Source: Rhodospirillaceae bacterium (GTDB taxonomy: Bacteria > Pseudomonadota > Alphaproteobacteria > CACIAM-22H2). Taken from it: DNA of 64,000 nucleotides. Positions within the stretch are counted from its first letter, which is position 1, and each line of letters opens with the position of its first letter. The notes under the pieces are model-generated. The model was given only the letters and a program-made list of their open reading frames with translations. It searched no databases and had not been told where the DNA came from. Below, piece by piece: positions 48,807 through 55,929 of this stretch. The DNA lies in contig JALHMR010000009.1 of assembly GCA_022843945.1 (NCBI GenBank), forward strand, positions 1-64,000. The letters run 5' to 3'. A program made the position numbers and the translations under genes.

Positions 48807-49274
48807 CTAAAGCGTGAGGGCCTTACTCATCGGGTAGCCCGTCGTGCCGAAGCAGCCGGTTGGCGCTCCTGACTCGGCGTAGCCGGCGGAGAGATAGAAG
48901 CGCCGCGCCGTGCTGGTGCTGGTCAGCGTGCTGACGGTGCCGCCGCGCTCGCGTGCCCGGTCTTCAAGGGCCCGCAGCAGCGCGCGGCTCACGCCACGGA
49001 AGCGGGCGGTGGGCGAGACATAGTTCAGGCTTATCTCGCCGGCATCGGTGACCGCGCCCACGGCCAGCACCGCGCCATCGTCAACGGCAAGCAGCACCGA
49101 GTTGCCGGGCTGGCGGATCCAGCTCTCGACAATCTCGGGCGTCTTGTTGCCCAGCCAGCGTTGGAGGATTGCCGGATCGTTGCGATGATCCTCCAGGCAG
49201 AGCTCGGCGATGGACTGGCGCAGCACGTCACAGGCGGCAGCCGCATCTTCCGGTGTGGCATTGCGGATTTGCAT
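48807..49274 (-). CDS. GNAT family N-acetyltransferase
   Basis: A 155-residue acetyltransferase. MQIRNATPEDAAAACDVLRQ starts the fold, VSPTARFRGVSRALLRALED is the acetyl-CoA pyrophosphate loop region (R/Q-x-x-G-x-G/A weakly matched as RFRGVSRA), and FYLSAGYAESGAP is the last motif. It is seven bases downstream of the TauD-like gene, so it is probably the last gene of the TRAP operon. The acetyl acceptor is unknown. Confidence 0.82.
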   Translation of the reverse strand: MQIRNATPEDAAAACDVLRQSIAELCLEDHRNDPAILQRWLGNKTPEIVESWIRQPGNSVLLAVDDGAVLAVGAVTDAGEISLNYVSPTARFRGVSRALLRALEDRARERGGTVSTLTSTSTARRFYLSAGYAESGAPTGCFGTTGYPMSKALTL

Positions 49275-49281
49275 CGTCCGT

Positions 49282-50145
49282 CTAGGCCGCCAGCGTTGGT
49301 CCCTTGTCCTTGACCGTGATGCGCCACAGCGTGCGCGCCGTCGTGCGGTCGGGCAGCGGCGCCTGGTGCAGCAGGCAGCAATTGTCCCAGATCACCACGT
49401 CGCCCACCCGGTAAGGGTGCTGGTAGAGATACTTGGGCTGCGTGGCATGCACCTTGAGCTGGTCGAGCAGCGTCACCGCCTCGGCGTCGTCCATGCCCTC
49501 GATACCGAAGGAGCTGCCCGACACCGAATAGAGCGTCTTGCGGCCGGTGCGCGGATGCGTGCGCACGATCGGATGGCGCACCCAGTTCAGCCTGGCCTTC
49601 TGGTCCTGGTTGAGCGGCGAGGCCACGGTGCGCGTCGTCTCATCGAGGTTGTCGCGGTTGCCGTAGTGGTGGCGGCCGATCAGCCCGTCGAGTTTCCTTT
49701 TCATGCCGGCGTCGAGGTCGTCATAGGCCTGGCGCTGGTTGGCGAAGGTGGTGCCCAGATTGATGCCGCTGGCCGGCATCTGGATGGCGTGCAGCATGGT
49801 GCAGCGCGCCGGCACGTCGAGATACGAATAGTCGGTATGGAAATAGGAGCCGGCATCCTCGAGCCCGACCGGCCTGTCGCCGCGCCGGACGTTCGAGAGG
49901 ATCAGGATGTCGGCGTCCTCGGGGTGATGAAACTGGTCGATGACATGCGGCTCCGGGCGGCCCCAGCGGCGCGCGAAGGCGGTGAAGGCCTGGGGCGTCA
50001 GGGTCTGGCCGGGCAGGACGACGACGAGATGCTCGTCGAGCGCGTCCTCGATCCGATGGACCGTGGTCTCGTCGAGCGCCTGGTTGAGATCGACGCCGGT
50101 GACTTCGGCGCCGAGGGCAGGGGAAAGCGGCTTGACCGTCAGCAT
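49282..50145 (-). CDS. TauD/TfdA family 2-oxoglutarate-dependent dioxygenase
   Basis: A 287-residue non-haem iron oxygenase. The facial triad is visible: H and D in SYFHTDYSYLDVP and the distal His in NCCLLHQAPLPD, with the 2-oxoglutarate-binding Arg in RTLWRITV. The start MLTVKPLSPALGAEVTGVDL is family-typical. Such enzymes oxidise taurine, alkyl sulfates, 2,4-D or related acids. It sits 18 bases downstream of an SDR gene and downstream of TRAP transporter genes, so it probably acts on the imported compound. Confidence 0.9.
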   Translation of the reverse strand: MLTVKPLSPALGAEVTGVDLNQALDETTVHRIEDALDEHLVVVLPGQTLTPQAFTAFARRWGRPEPHVIDQFHHPEDADILILSNVRRGDRPVGLEDAGSYFHTDYSYLDVPARCTMLHAIQMPASGINLGTTFANQRQAYDDLDAGMKRKLDGLIGRHHYGNRDNLDETTRTVASPLNQDQKARLNWVRHPIVRTHPRTGRKTLYSVSGSSFGIEGMDDAEAVTLLDQLKVHATQPKYLYQHPYRVGDVVIWDNCCLLHQAPLPDRTTARTLWRITVKDKGPTLAA

Positions 50146-50163
50146 GGGGTGACTTTACGCCAG

Positions 50164-50931
50164 TCAGAGCCCGCTGGCGAGGAAGCCGCCGTCGACGCGG
50201 ACCGTTTCTCCCGTCACAAAACGCGCGGCGTCGGAGCACAGGTAGATCGCGGCGCCGACCAGCTCCTCGACCTCGCCGAAGCGCGCCATGGGCGTGCGGG
50301 CCAGGGCCAGCGCCTTGCGCTCGGGCGCCATCTTGTCGCGGTTGAGCTCGGTCATGAAGAAGCCGGGGGCCAGCGCGTTGACTCGCACGCCTTTGGGCGC
50401 CCATTCGGCGCCCAGCGTCTCGGTCAGGCTGACCACCGCCGTCTTGGCCATGCCGTAAAGCGCGCTGCGCGGCCAGCCGCGGTAGCTGGCCAGCGAGCCA
50501 ATATTGAGGATGCAGCCCTTGCCGCGCCCCAGCATGTGCTGGCCGACCTCCTGGCAGGCGACGAAGACGCTGCGCAGGTTGGTGCCGATGACTTCGTCCC
50601 AATCCGCCGCCGTGAACTCCACCGCCGGCTTGAGCGTGGTCATGCCCTGGCAGTTGACCAGGATGTCAAGATGGCCGTGATGGGCCAGGGTCTGGCCGAC
50701 CAGGCCACGGACCGCCGCGTCGTCGCGCACATCGGCGGCATAGCCGAACGCTTCACCATGCTTCTTCAGTTCGGCGACGGCGCCGGTGAGCTTCGCCTCG
50801 TTCTTGCCGGCGACGATCACCCGGGCGCCCGATTGCAGGAAGCCGGTGGCGATGGCCTTGCCGATGCCGCTGGTGCCGCCGATGACCAGGGCGTAGCGGT
50901 CCTTGAGCGAAAAGCGCTCGGCCGGCGTCAA
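50164..50931 (-). CDS. Short-chain dehydrogenase/reductase
   Basis: A 255-residue classical SDR. The cofactor motif is ALVIGGTSGIGKAIA, the active site Ser is in NIGSLASYRGW and the Tyr/Lys in YGMAK; the usual NNAG is NCQG. VNALAPGFFMTELN and VTGETVRVDGGF complete the family pattern. It starts at TTG 50931, overlapping the dctM-like stop (TTGA). In this operon it is likely to oxidise an alcohol intermediate of the transported compound. Confidence 0.88.
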   Translation of the reverse strand: MTPAERFSLKDRYALVIGGTSGIGKAIATGFLQSGARVIVAGKNEAKLTGAVAELKKHGEAFGYAADVRDDAAVRGLVGQTLAHHGHLDILVNCQGMTTLKPAVEFTAADWDEVIGTNLRSVFVACQEVGQHMLGRGKGCILNIGSLASYRGWPRSALYGMAKTAVVSLTETLGAEWAPKGVRVNALAPGFFMTELNRDKMAPERKALALARTPMARFGEVEELVGAAIYLCSDAARFVTGETVRVDGGFLASGL

Positions 50932-52247
50932 CGCAGGAACTCCGGCGAGATCAGGCTGGGCAGGAACAGCACCAGGCCCGGCCACAGGATCACCAGGGCG
51001 AGAACCCCGAGCATCGGGATCAGCATGATCATCGTGTCCTTGATTGCCGCGGACATTCGTATCCCGGCAATCGAGCAGGCGATCATCAGGCACAGCCCGT
51101 AAGGCGGCGTCACCAGGCCGAAGGCCAGCGAGACGATGCCGATCATGGCGAAATGGACCGGGTCGATGCCGACAGCGTAGGCCAGCGGCTGCAGGATGCT
51201 GCCGACGATGATGATCGCCGGTATGGCATCGAGGAAGCAGCCGACGACCAGGAAGACGAACGAGATGAAGAAGCCGGTGGCCACCGGTCCCATGCCCCAG
51301 GCCGAGACGCCGGAAAGGATCGCCTTGGGGATCTGGTAGTAGGCGAGCAGCCAGCCGAAGGCGCTGGCCGTGCCGACGCAGAACAACGCGATGCCCGCGA
51401 GCTTGCCGGTATCGAGCAGGGCGGTGTAGAGGCCCTTCATGTCCATCTCGCGATAGACGATGAGCGACAGCGTGCCGGCGTAGAGCACCGCGATACACGC
51501 CGACTCAGTGGCGGTGAACCAGCCGAAGATCTTGCCGCCGATGATGATGAAGGGCGTGGTCAGGGCCGGGATGGCCACGAACAGGGCCGAGACCATCTCG
51601 CCCCAGGTCGAGCGCGGATAGGTCGGGTAGCCGCGCAGCTTGGCGTAGGCATGAACGGTGCCCATCTGGGCGAGGCCGATCAGCAGGCCCGGAATGATGC
51701 CGGCGAGGAACAGGGCGCCGATCGACACCGTGAGCACGCCGCCCCAGACGATCATCAGGATCGACGGCGGGATGATGACCGCGAGCACCGCCGAAACGGC
51801 GGTGATGGCGACCGAAAAGCTGTCGTCGTAGCCTTCCTTGCGCTGCGCATCGATGAAGATCTTGGACTGGCTGGCGGCGTCCGCTGTCGACGAGCCCGAG
51901 ATGCCGGCGAAGAAGATCGAGAGCACGACGTTGATCTGGGCGAGGCCGCCGGGGAAGTGCCCGACCAGGGCGCGCGACAGGCGCACCAGCCGGTCGGTGA
52001 TGCCGCCGACATTCATCAGGTTGGCGGTGAGCAGGAAGAACGGCACCGCCAGCAGGATGAACGAGTTGTAGGCGTTGAAGGTCTCCTGCACCAGGACCAT
52101 GGCGAACAGGCGCTCCTCCAGGAGCAGGATCGGCAGGCAGGCCAGGCCGAGCGCGAAGGCCACCGGCACGCGCAGGAGCAGACCGAGGAAGAACAGCCCG
52201 AACAGGATGAGCGATGCATCGCCGGGCGAGAGGGTGGAGCCGATCAC
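50928..52247 (-). CDS. dctM: TRAP transporter large permease (DctM type)
   Basis: The 439-residue large membrane subunit of a tripartite ATP-independent periplasmic transporter, driven by an ion gradient. Family segments include FFAGISGSSTADAASQSKIF, TAVSAVLAVIIPPSILMIVW and LGLVTPPYGLCLMIA-like FGLVTPPYGLCLMIACS. It starts at GTG 52247 overlapping the dctQ stop (GTGA). Confidence 0.93.
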   Translation of the reverse strand: MIGSTLSPGDASLILFGLFFLGLLLRVPVAFALGLACLPILLLEERLFAMVLVQETFNAYNSFILLAVPFFLLTANLMNVGGITDRLVRLSRALVGHFPGGLAQINVVLSIFFAGISGSSTADAASQSKIFIDAQRKEGYDDSFSVAITAVSAVLAVIIPPSILMIVWGGVLTVSIGALFLAGIIPGLLIGLAQMGTVHAYAKLRGYPTYPRSTWGEMVSALFVAIPALTTPFIIIGGKIFGWFTATESACIAVLYAGTLSLIVYREMDMKGLYTALLDTGKLAGIALFCVGTASAFGWLLAYYQIPKAILSGVSAWGMGPVATGFFISFVFLVVGCFLDAIPAIIIVGSILQPLAYAVGIDPVHFAMIGIVSLAFGLVTPPYGLCLMIACSIAGIRMSAAIKDTMIMLIPMLGVLALVILWPGLVLFLPSLISPEFLR

Positions 52248-52759
52248 GGTGCGGCCTTCCCGAAGATGACGCGCAGATCGTCGAGCATCTGCTCGCCGAG
52301 AAAGGCGATCCAGGTGAAGCCGCAGACCGGCCAGGCGATATGGATCAGCCACAGCGGCAGCTCGGCGAGCTCGGAGAAGCGGAACCAGGCAAAGCGCGTG
52401 AACTCGATGCCCGACCACACGAAGACCAGCGCGAAGATGAACACGGCGATCTTGGACACGAGCTTGATCACGGCCTCGACGCGCCGGGGCACGGTGGGCC
52501 AGAGATCGACCTCGAAATGGGTGGATTCGCGCACGCCGATCATCGCGCCGATCATGATCGACCAGACGAAGAGGAAGCGGGCCATCTCCTCGGTCCAGAT
52601 GTAGGACGGGATCAGCTCGGTGAAGCGCGAGAAGATCTGCAGGCTGACGGGGAAGACGAGGATCGCCACCGAGAAAACCAGCACGATCGACAGCAACTGG
52701 CTGTAGGCCGCTGTGATCCGGCGCCAAAGTCCCGGCGCGCCGGGTTGTTCTCCGGTCAT
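52244..52759 (-). CDS. dctQ: TRAP transporter small permease (DctQ type)
   Basis: The 171-residue small membrane subunit with four helices. WTEEMARFLFVWSIMIGAMI with the following GVRESTHFEVDL is the DctQ signature. Its ATG is 67 bases beyond the dctP-like stop, with a strong hairpin between, and it is coupled to dctM. Confidence 0.92.
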   Translation of the reverse strand: MTGEQPGAPGLWRRITAAYSQLLSIVLVFSVAILVFPVSLQIFSRFTELIPSYIWTEEMARFLFVWSIMIGAMIGVRESTHFEVDLWPTVPRRVEAVIKLVSKIAVFIFALVFVWSGIEFTRFAWFRFSELAELPLWLIHIAWPVCGFTWIAFLGEQMLDDLRVIFGKAAP

Positions 52760-52782
52760 GAATTCCCCCGCGGATAAAGAAG

Positions 52783-52810
52783 CGCCGCGGCCGGTTTCCC
52801 GGCCGCGGCG
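52783..52810 (-). terminator. Intra-operon hairpin between the TRAP binding protein and permease genes
   Basis: A perfect 12-bp stem, CGCCGCGGCCGG with its complement, around a four-base loop, followed on the minus strand by CTTCTTTATC. A partial terminator or 3'-end stabiliser would give more binding protein than permease, as is usual in transporter operons. Confidence 0.75.
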
Positions 52811-52826
52811 TTAAGGCGTATGCGTG

Positions 52827-53822
52827 TTACTTGATGGCGTTGATCTGGGCGAAGATCTTGTCGGCGTCGACTTCCTTGGCGTAGGCCGCGATCACCGGGT
52901 CGACGAGCTTCTTCATCTCGGCGCGGTCGGCGAAGGGCACGCGCTTCAGCTTGCCGGCCTTCTCGAGGGCGTCGAGCTTCTGCGAATCCTCCGAGGACTC
53001 GATCTTACGGCCATGCGCGCCGGCTTCCTTACCGGCCTTGACGACGGCGGCCTGCAGATCGGCCGGCAGGCGCTTGAAGGTCTTGGTCGAGAAGCAGAGC
53101 GGACGGATGGTGATGGCATGCTCGGTGAGCGCGAGGTGCGGCGCCACTTCGAAGAACTTCATCGCTTCGACGCCGGCGGCTTCGTTCTCGCCGGCGGCGA
53201 TGACGTTGTTCTGGATGGCGTTGTAGACCTCGTTATAGGCAATCACGGTCGGCGCCATGCCCGCGGCCTGGAAGGTGCGGCTCCAGATCGGCGCGCCCTG
53301 GACGCGGACCTTGAGGCCCTTCATCTCGGCCATGTTGCGCACCGGCTTGTTGACGAAGATGTTGCGCACGCCACCGCCGGCATAGCCGACCAGCATCACC
53401 TCGGCCTTCTGGTTGACCTCGTCGGCGATCGGCTTGAGCAGATCGGCGTCGAGCACCTTGTTCCAGTGGTCGAGGTCGCGGAAGATGAAGGGCGCATCGA
53501 TGAACGGCGCCGCCTTGGAGAAGGTCGACATGTGCGCCGGCGAGACGATCGCGTAGTCAACCGCGCGGCCCTGGGCCATGTACTCGAAATACTGCTTCTC
53601 CAGGCCGAGCTCGCTGTTCTTGTGCAGCACGAAATTGATCGGCTTGCCGTAGTACTGCTTCACCAGTTCTTCGAACTTGATCATCGTCTTGTTGAAGGCG
53701 TGGTCGTCGTTGAACTGCGAGGCGCCGTGCAGCGTGATGGTCTGCGCCGAGGCGAGACCGCCCGCGCCGATCGCCAGGGCGATGCCGGCCGCAAGACGGA
53801 CGAGGGACGAGGTCAACTTCAT
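52827..53822 (-). CDS. dctP: TRAP transporter periplasmic solute-binding protein (DctP type)
   Basis: A 331-residue secreted receptor. The signal peptide ends GGLASAQ near residue 26. Mature sequence TITLHGASQFNDDHAFNKTM, FEYMAQGRAVDYAIVSPAHM, VNKPVRNMAEMKGLKVRVQG and MAPTVIAYNEVYNAIQNNVI are DctP-family segments, the last forming the ligand pocket. GGGAGGAA precedes the ATG at 53822. The ligand is unknown; neighbouring oxygenase and SDR suggest an organic acid or sulfonate. Confidence 0.92.
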   Translation of the reverse strand: MKLTSSLVRLAAGIALAIGAGGLASAQTITLHGASQFNDDHAFNKTMIKFEELVKQYYGKPINFVLHKNSELGLEKQYFEYMAQGRAVDYAIVSPAHMSTFSKAAPFIDAPFIFRDLDHWNKVLDADLLKPIADEVNQKAEVMLVGYAGGGVRNIFVNKPVRNMAEMKGLKVRVQGAPIWSRTFQAAGMAPTVIAYNEVYNAIQNNVIAAGENEAAGVEAMKFFEVAPHLALTEHAITIRPLCFSTKTFKRLPADLQAAVVKAGKEAGAHGRKIESSEDSQKLDALEKAGKLKRVPFADRAEMKKLVDPVIAAYAKEVDADKIFAQINAIK

Positions 53823-53952
53823 CAGGGGTTCCTCCCGGAATGGATTTGTTGGGCCGCTTTGTATGGTTCTTGCCGCAGTGCCAATTCCGGCCCACGGTGC
53901 CAATGCGTTACGCCGAGCTTCTCTTGCGTCCGCGGCGGAGTCAATAACAAGA

Positions 53953-53969
53953 GGTCAGGCCGCCAGACC
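53953..53969. promoter_or_regulatory. Candidate operator upstream of the TRAP operon
   Basis: GGTCAGGCCGCCAGACC is palindromic at 14 of 16 non-central positions. It lies 131 bases upstream of the binding-protein gene, in the gap before dcd. A dimeric regulator not encoded in the window could bind it. Confidence 0.45.
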
Positions 53970-53999
53970 AAAATTTGAGAAAGTGCCCAATCGGGGCAA

Positions 54000-55169
54000 C
54001 TAATCCCGGCGGAAATGCTTGCTCAGGGCCAGACCCTGGCGCTGATAGTTCGACTTAAGGTCAACGCCATAGAGCCGCTCGGGGTGTTCGGTCAGGCGCT
54101 CATAAATGAGGCGGCCGACGACCTGTCCGTCCTCGAGCAGGAACGGCACCTCGTTGGCGCGAACTTCGAGCACGGCGCGGGTTCCCGGAATCTCGCCCGA
54201 TTGCCCATAACCGAAGCCGGGATCGAAGAAGCCGGCGTAATGGATGCGGAACTCACCGACGGATGGGTCGTAGGGCACCATCTCGGCGGCGAAGCCGGAC
54301 GGCACGCGCACCTGCTCCTTCGACACCAGGATGTAGAACTCACCGGGGTTGAGGATCAGCGAGCGGGCGGCATTGCGGGGGATCGGCTCCCAGTATTCCT
54401 TGGCATCGTAATGCCCGACCTTGGCGAGATCGATGAGCGCCGTATGGTGCTTGGCCCGGTAGCCGATGATGTCGCCTTCCGGTCCTTGCAGATCGATCGA
54501 GACCCACAGGCCGCGGCGGATCGTCGCCGCGCCCTTCTCATCCTTCGACGAATAGATCAGGCCCTCGGTCTCGTTGAGGATCTCGAGCGCCGCGTCGGAG
54601 GGCGGCGGATCGCCGCGCCGCAGGCGGAGTTGATTGAGCGCCACGCCCTGGTGGACCTTCACGCTGAAGGTCCGCGGGCTGACCTCGAGATAGAGCTGGC
54701 CCTTGTAGCCCTTCTTCACCTTCTCGAATTCGTCGGCGTAGTCGGGGATGAGGCGGGTGAAGATGTCGAGGCGCCCGGTGGTGCTCTTCGGATTGGCGGT
54801 GCCGGCGATATCAGCCGGCAGGCTCAGCGTCTCGAGCAGCGGGACGATGTAGATGCAGCCGCGCTCCAGCACCGCGCCCTGGGTGAGATCGAGCTCGTGC
54901 ATCTTGAGCTGGTCGATCTTGCGCATCACCGGCTGGTTGCCGGGCAGGAAACTGGCCTGGACGCGGTAGGCGACCGGGCCGAGGCGCAGGTCGATGCTGG
55001 CGGGCTGGACCTGGTTTTCGGCGAAGGGAAGCGCGGCGGTGATCCGGCCGGCTTTGATGAAGTCGTGATAGGCCTGGTAGGGCAGGATGCCCGTCGTGAA
55101 GCGGGGGGCGCTCGACGGGGGGGCGGGGCGCGCCTCGGGAAACAGCGCGTCCTTGTTCGGTTGTGCCAC
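54000..55169 (-). CDS. dcd: 2'-deoxycytidine 5'-triphosphate deaminase, duplicated-domain form
   Basis: A 389-residue enzyme built of two dUTPase-like halves, about twice the size of E. coli Dcd. The first half has QVQPASIDLRLGPVAYRV and GTANPKSTTGRLDIF; the second has LILNPGEFYILVSKEQVRVP and HYAGFFDPGFGYGQSGEIPG. It deaminates dCTP to dUTP for thymidylate synthesis. This fused type is known in alphaproteobacteria. It starts at GTG 55169 and appears monocistronic. Confidence 0.9.
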   Translation of the reverse strand: MAQPNKDALFPEARPAPPSSAPRFTTGILPYQAYHDFIKAGRITAALPFAENQVQPASIDLRLGPVAYRVQASFLPGNQPVMRKIDQLKMHELDLTQGAVLERGCIYIVPLLETLSLPADIAGTANPKSTTGRLDIFTRLIPDYADEFEKVKKGYKGQLYLEVSPRTFSVKVHQGVALNQLRLRRGDPPPSDAALEILNETEGLIYSSKDEKGAATIRRGLWVSIDLQGPEGDIIGYRAKHHTALIDLAKVGHYDAKEYWEPIPRNAARSLILNPGEFYILVSKEQVRVPSGFAAEMVPYDPSVGEFRIHYAGFFDPGFGYGQSGEIPGTRAVLEVRANEVPFLLEDGQVVGRLIYERLTEHPERLYGVDLKSNYQRQGLALSKHFRRD

Positions 55170-55308
55170 TCGGATCCCCTTCGCCTCGATCCCGCCGGAG
55201 ACCGCGCGGATCGCGCGGTCGCGGGCAAGTTAGCGAAGGCAGGGGCCCGTGGGAAGCGTCAGCCGTGCCTGGGCAGGCGGCGGAAAACGGACCCCCAGAA
55301 ACAAAACA

Positions 55309-55326
55309 GGCGGCCCGAGGGCCGCC
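55309..55326 (-). terminator. Terminator of the 71-residue protein gene
   Basis: GGCGGCC and GGCCGCC form a hairpin six bases beyond the stop at 55333, followed on the minus strand by TGTTTTGTTTCTGG. Confidence 0.75.
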
Positions 55327-55332
55327 GTTCGT

Positions 55333-55548
55333 TCAAGCCGCGTGTGCGGTCTCGCGGGCGAAATTGCCTTCCGCGAAGGCCGGCATCTCGGTGGGGCGGC
55401 GAAGGCCCATCATCGAGGAGAGTTCGCGGCGGGCTGCTTCCAGCGTGGCCAGTTCGCGAGCGTCTTCGCGATCGACCACCTGCATGCAGGAGAGCTTGTT
55501 TTCGACCAGGTCCATGAGGGTCTGGATTGAGCGCCGGCTGAGGGACAT
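55333..55548 (-). CDS. Small conserved hypothetical protein
   Basis: A 71-residue soluble, mostly helical protein (MSLSRRSIQTLMDLVENKLS, then CMQVVDREDARELATLEAAR). The ATG at 55548 has TTGGAG eight bases upstream, and the next downstream element is a good terminator, so the gene looks real. It resembles small uncharacterised alphaproteobacterial proteins; no domain was recognised. Further in-frame sequence upstream lacks a ribosome-binding site. Confidence 0.7.
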   Translation of the reverse strand: MSLSRRSIQTLMDLVENKLSCMQVVDREDARELATLEAARRELSSMMGLRRPTEMPAFAEGNFARETAHAA

Positions 55549-55663
55549 TCTTGTCTCCAATTGCGCGAGTGTTTTTTCTAACGCTACTAGCCTAGTCCCC
55601 CGAAAGTTAACGTCGCGTAAAATGCAGACCAATATTAATCATTAAAGCTCAATGGCTTAAAGG

Positions 55664-55672
55664 TTATCCACA
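55664..55672 (+). promoter_or_regulatory. Perfect DnaA-box sequence upstream of tRNA-Ser
   Basis: TTATCCACA, an exact high-affinity DnaA box, lies 48 bases before the tRNA promoter -35 element in an intergenic gap. No second box was found within 200 bp. Confidence 0.35.
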
Positions 55673-55719
55673 AGCCGTCCCCGCCGTTTTCCCGGATGTT
55701 CTGGTGAGACCCCCCAGGT

Positions 55720-55746
55720 TTGACAGGGGGGAGGACGCCCTATAGA
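55720..55746 (+). promoter_or_regulatory. tRNA-Ser promoter
   Basis: A consensus TTGACA (55720-55725) and TATAGA (55741-55746) separated by 15 bp, slightly short of optimal. Transcription would start about 20 nt before the tRNA. Confidence 0.6.
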
Positions 55747-55772
55747 ACCGGCCGCGCATACGCCGTGTACCC

Positions 55773-55866
55773 GGAGGGGTGGCCGAGTGGCTGAAGGCGG
55801 CGGTTTGCTAAACCGTTATAGGGCCCTAAAGCCCTATCGTGGGTTCGAATCCCATCCCCTCCGCCA
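55773..55866 (+). tRNA. tRNA-Ser, anticodon GCU, with encoded CCA
   Basis: A class II tRNA. The acceptor arms GGAGGGG and CCCCTCC pair fully and the D arm is TGGCCGAGTGGCTGAAGGC. The anticodon GCT is at 55807-55809 in the loop TTGCTAA, and a long variable arm (TATAGGGCCCTAAAGCCCTA) precedes the T arm GTGGGTTCGAATCCCAT. Discriminator G and CCA are encoded. It reads AGC and AGU. A terminator follows. Confidence 0.97.
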
Positions 55867-55869
55867 TTT

Positions 55870-55896
55870 AAAAGGTCCCGTAAGGGGCCTTTTTTA
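55870..55896 (+). terminator. tRNA-Ser terminator
   Basis: AAAAGGTCCC pairs with GGGGCCTTTT around GTAA, with a T-run immediately following, four bases after the tRNA CCA. Confidence 0.9.
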
Positions 55897-55929
55897 TTGG
55901 CCAAAGCAGGGGGCGCCGCGTTCAGCCTC

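Noticed and set aside
48617-48817. A 66-codon plus-strand frame in the gap after the GST genes
   Set aside because: No ribosome-binding site, no familiar sequence, and it runs into the convergent GNAT gene.
53823-53999. A possible sigma-54 promoter before the TRAP binding-protein gene
   Set aside because: TTGGCAC occurs twice, but neither copy has the TTGC element at the right distance.
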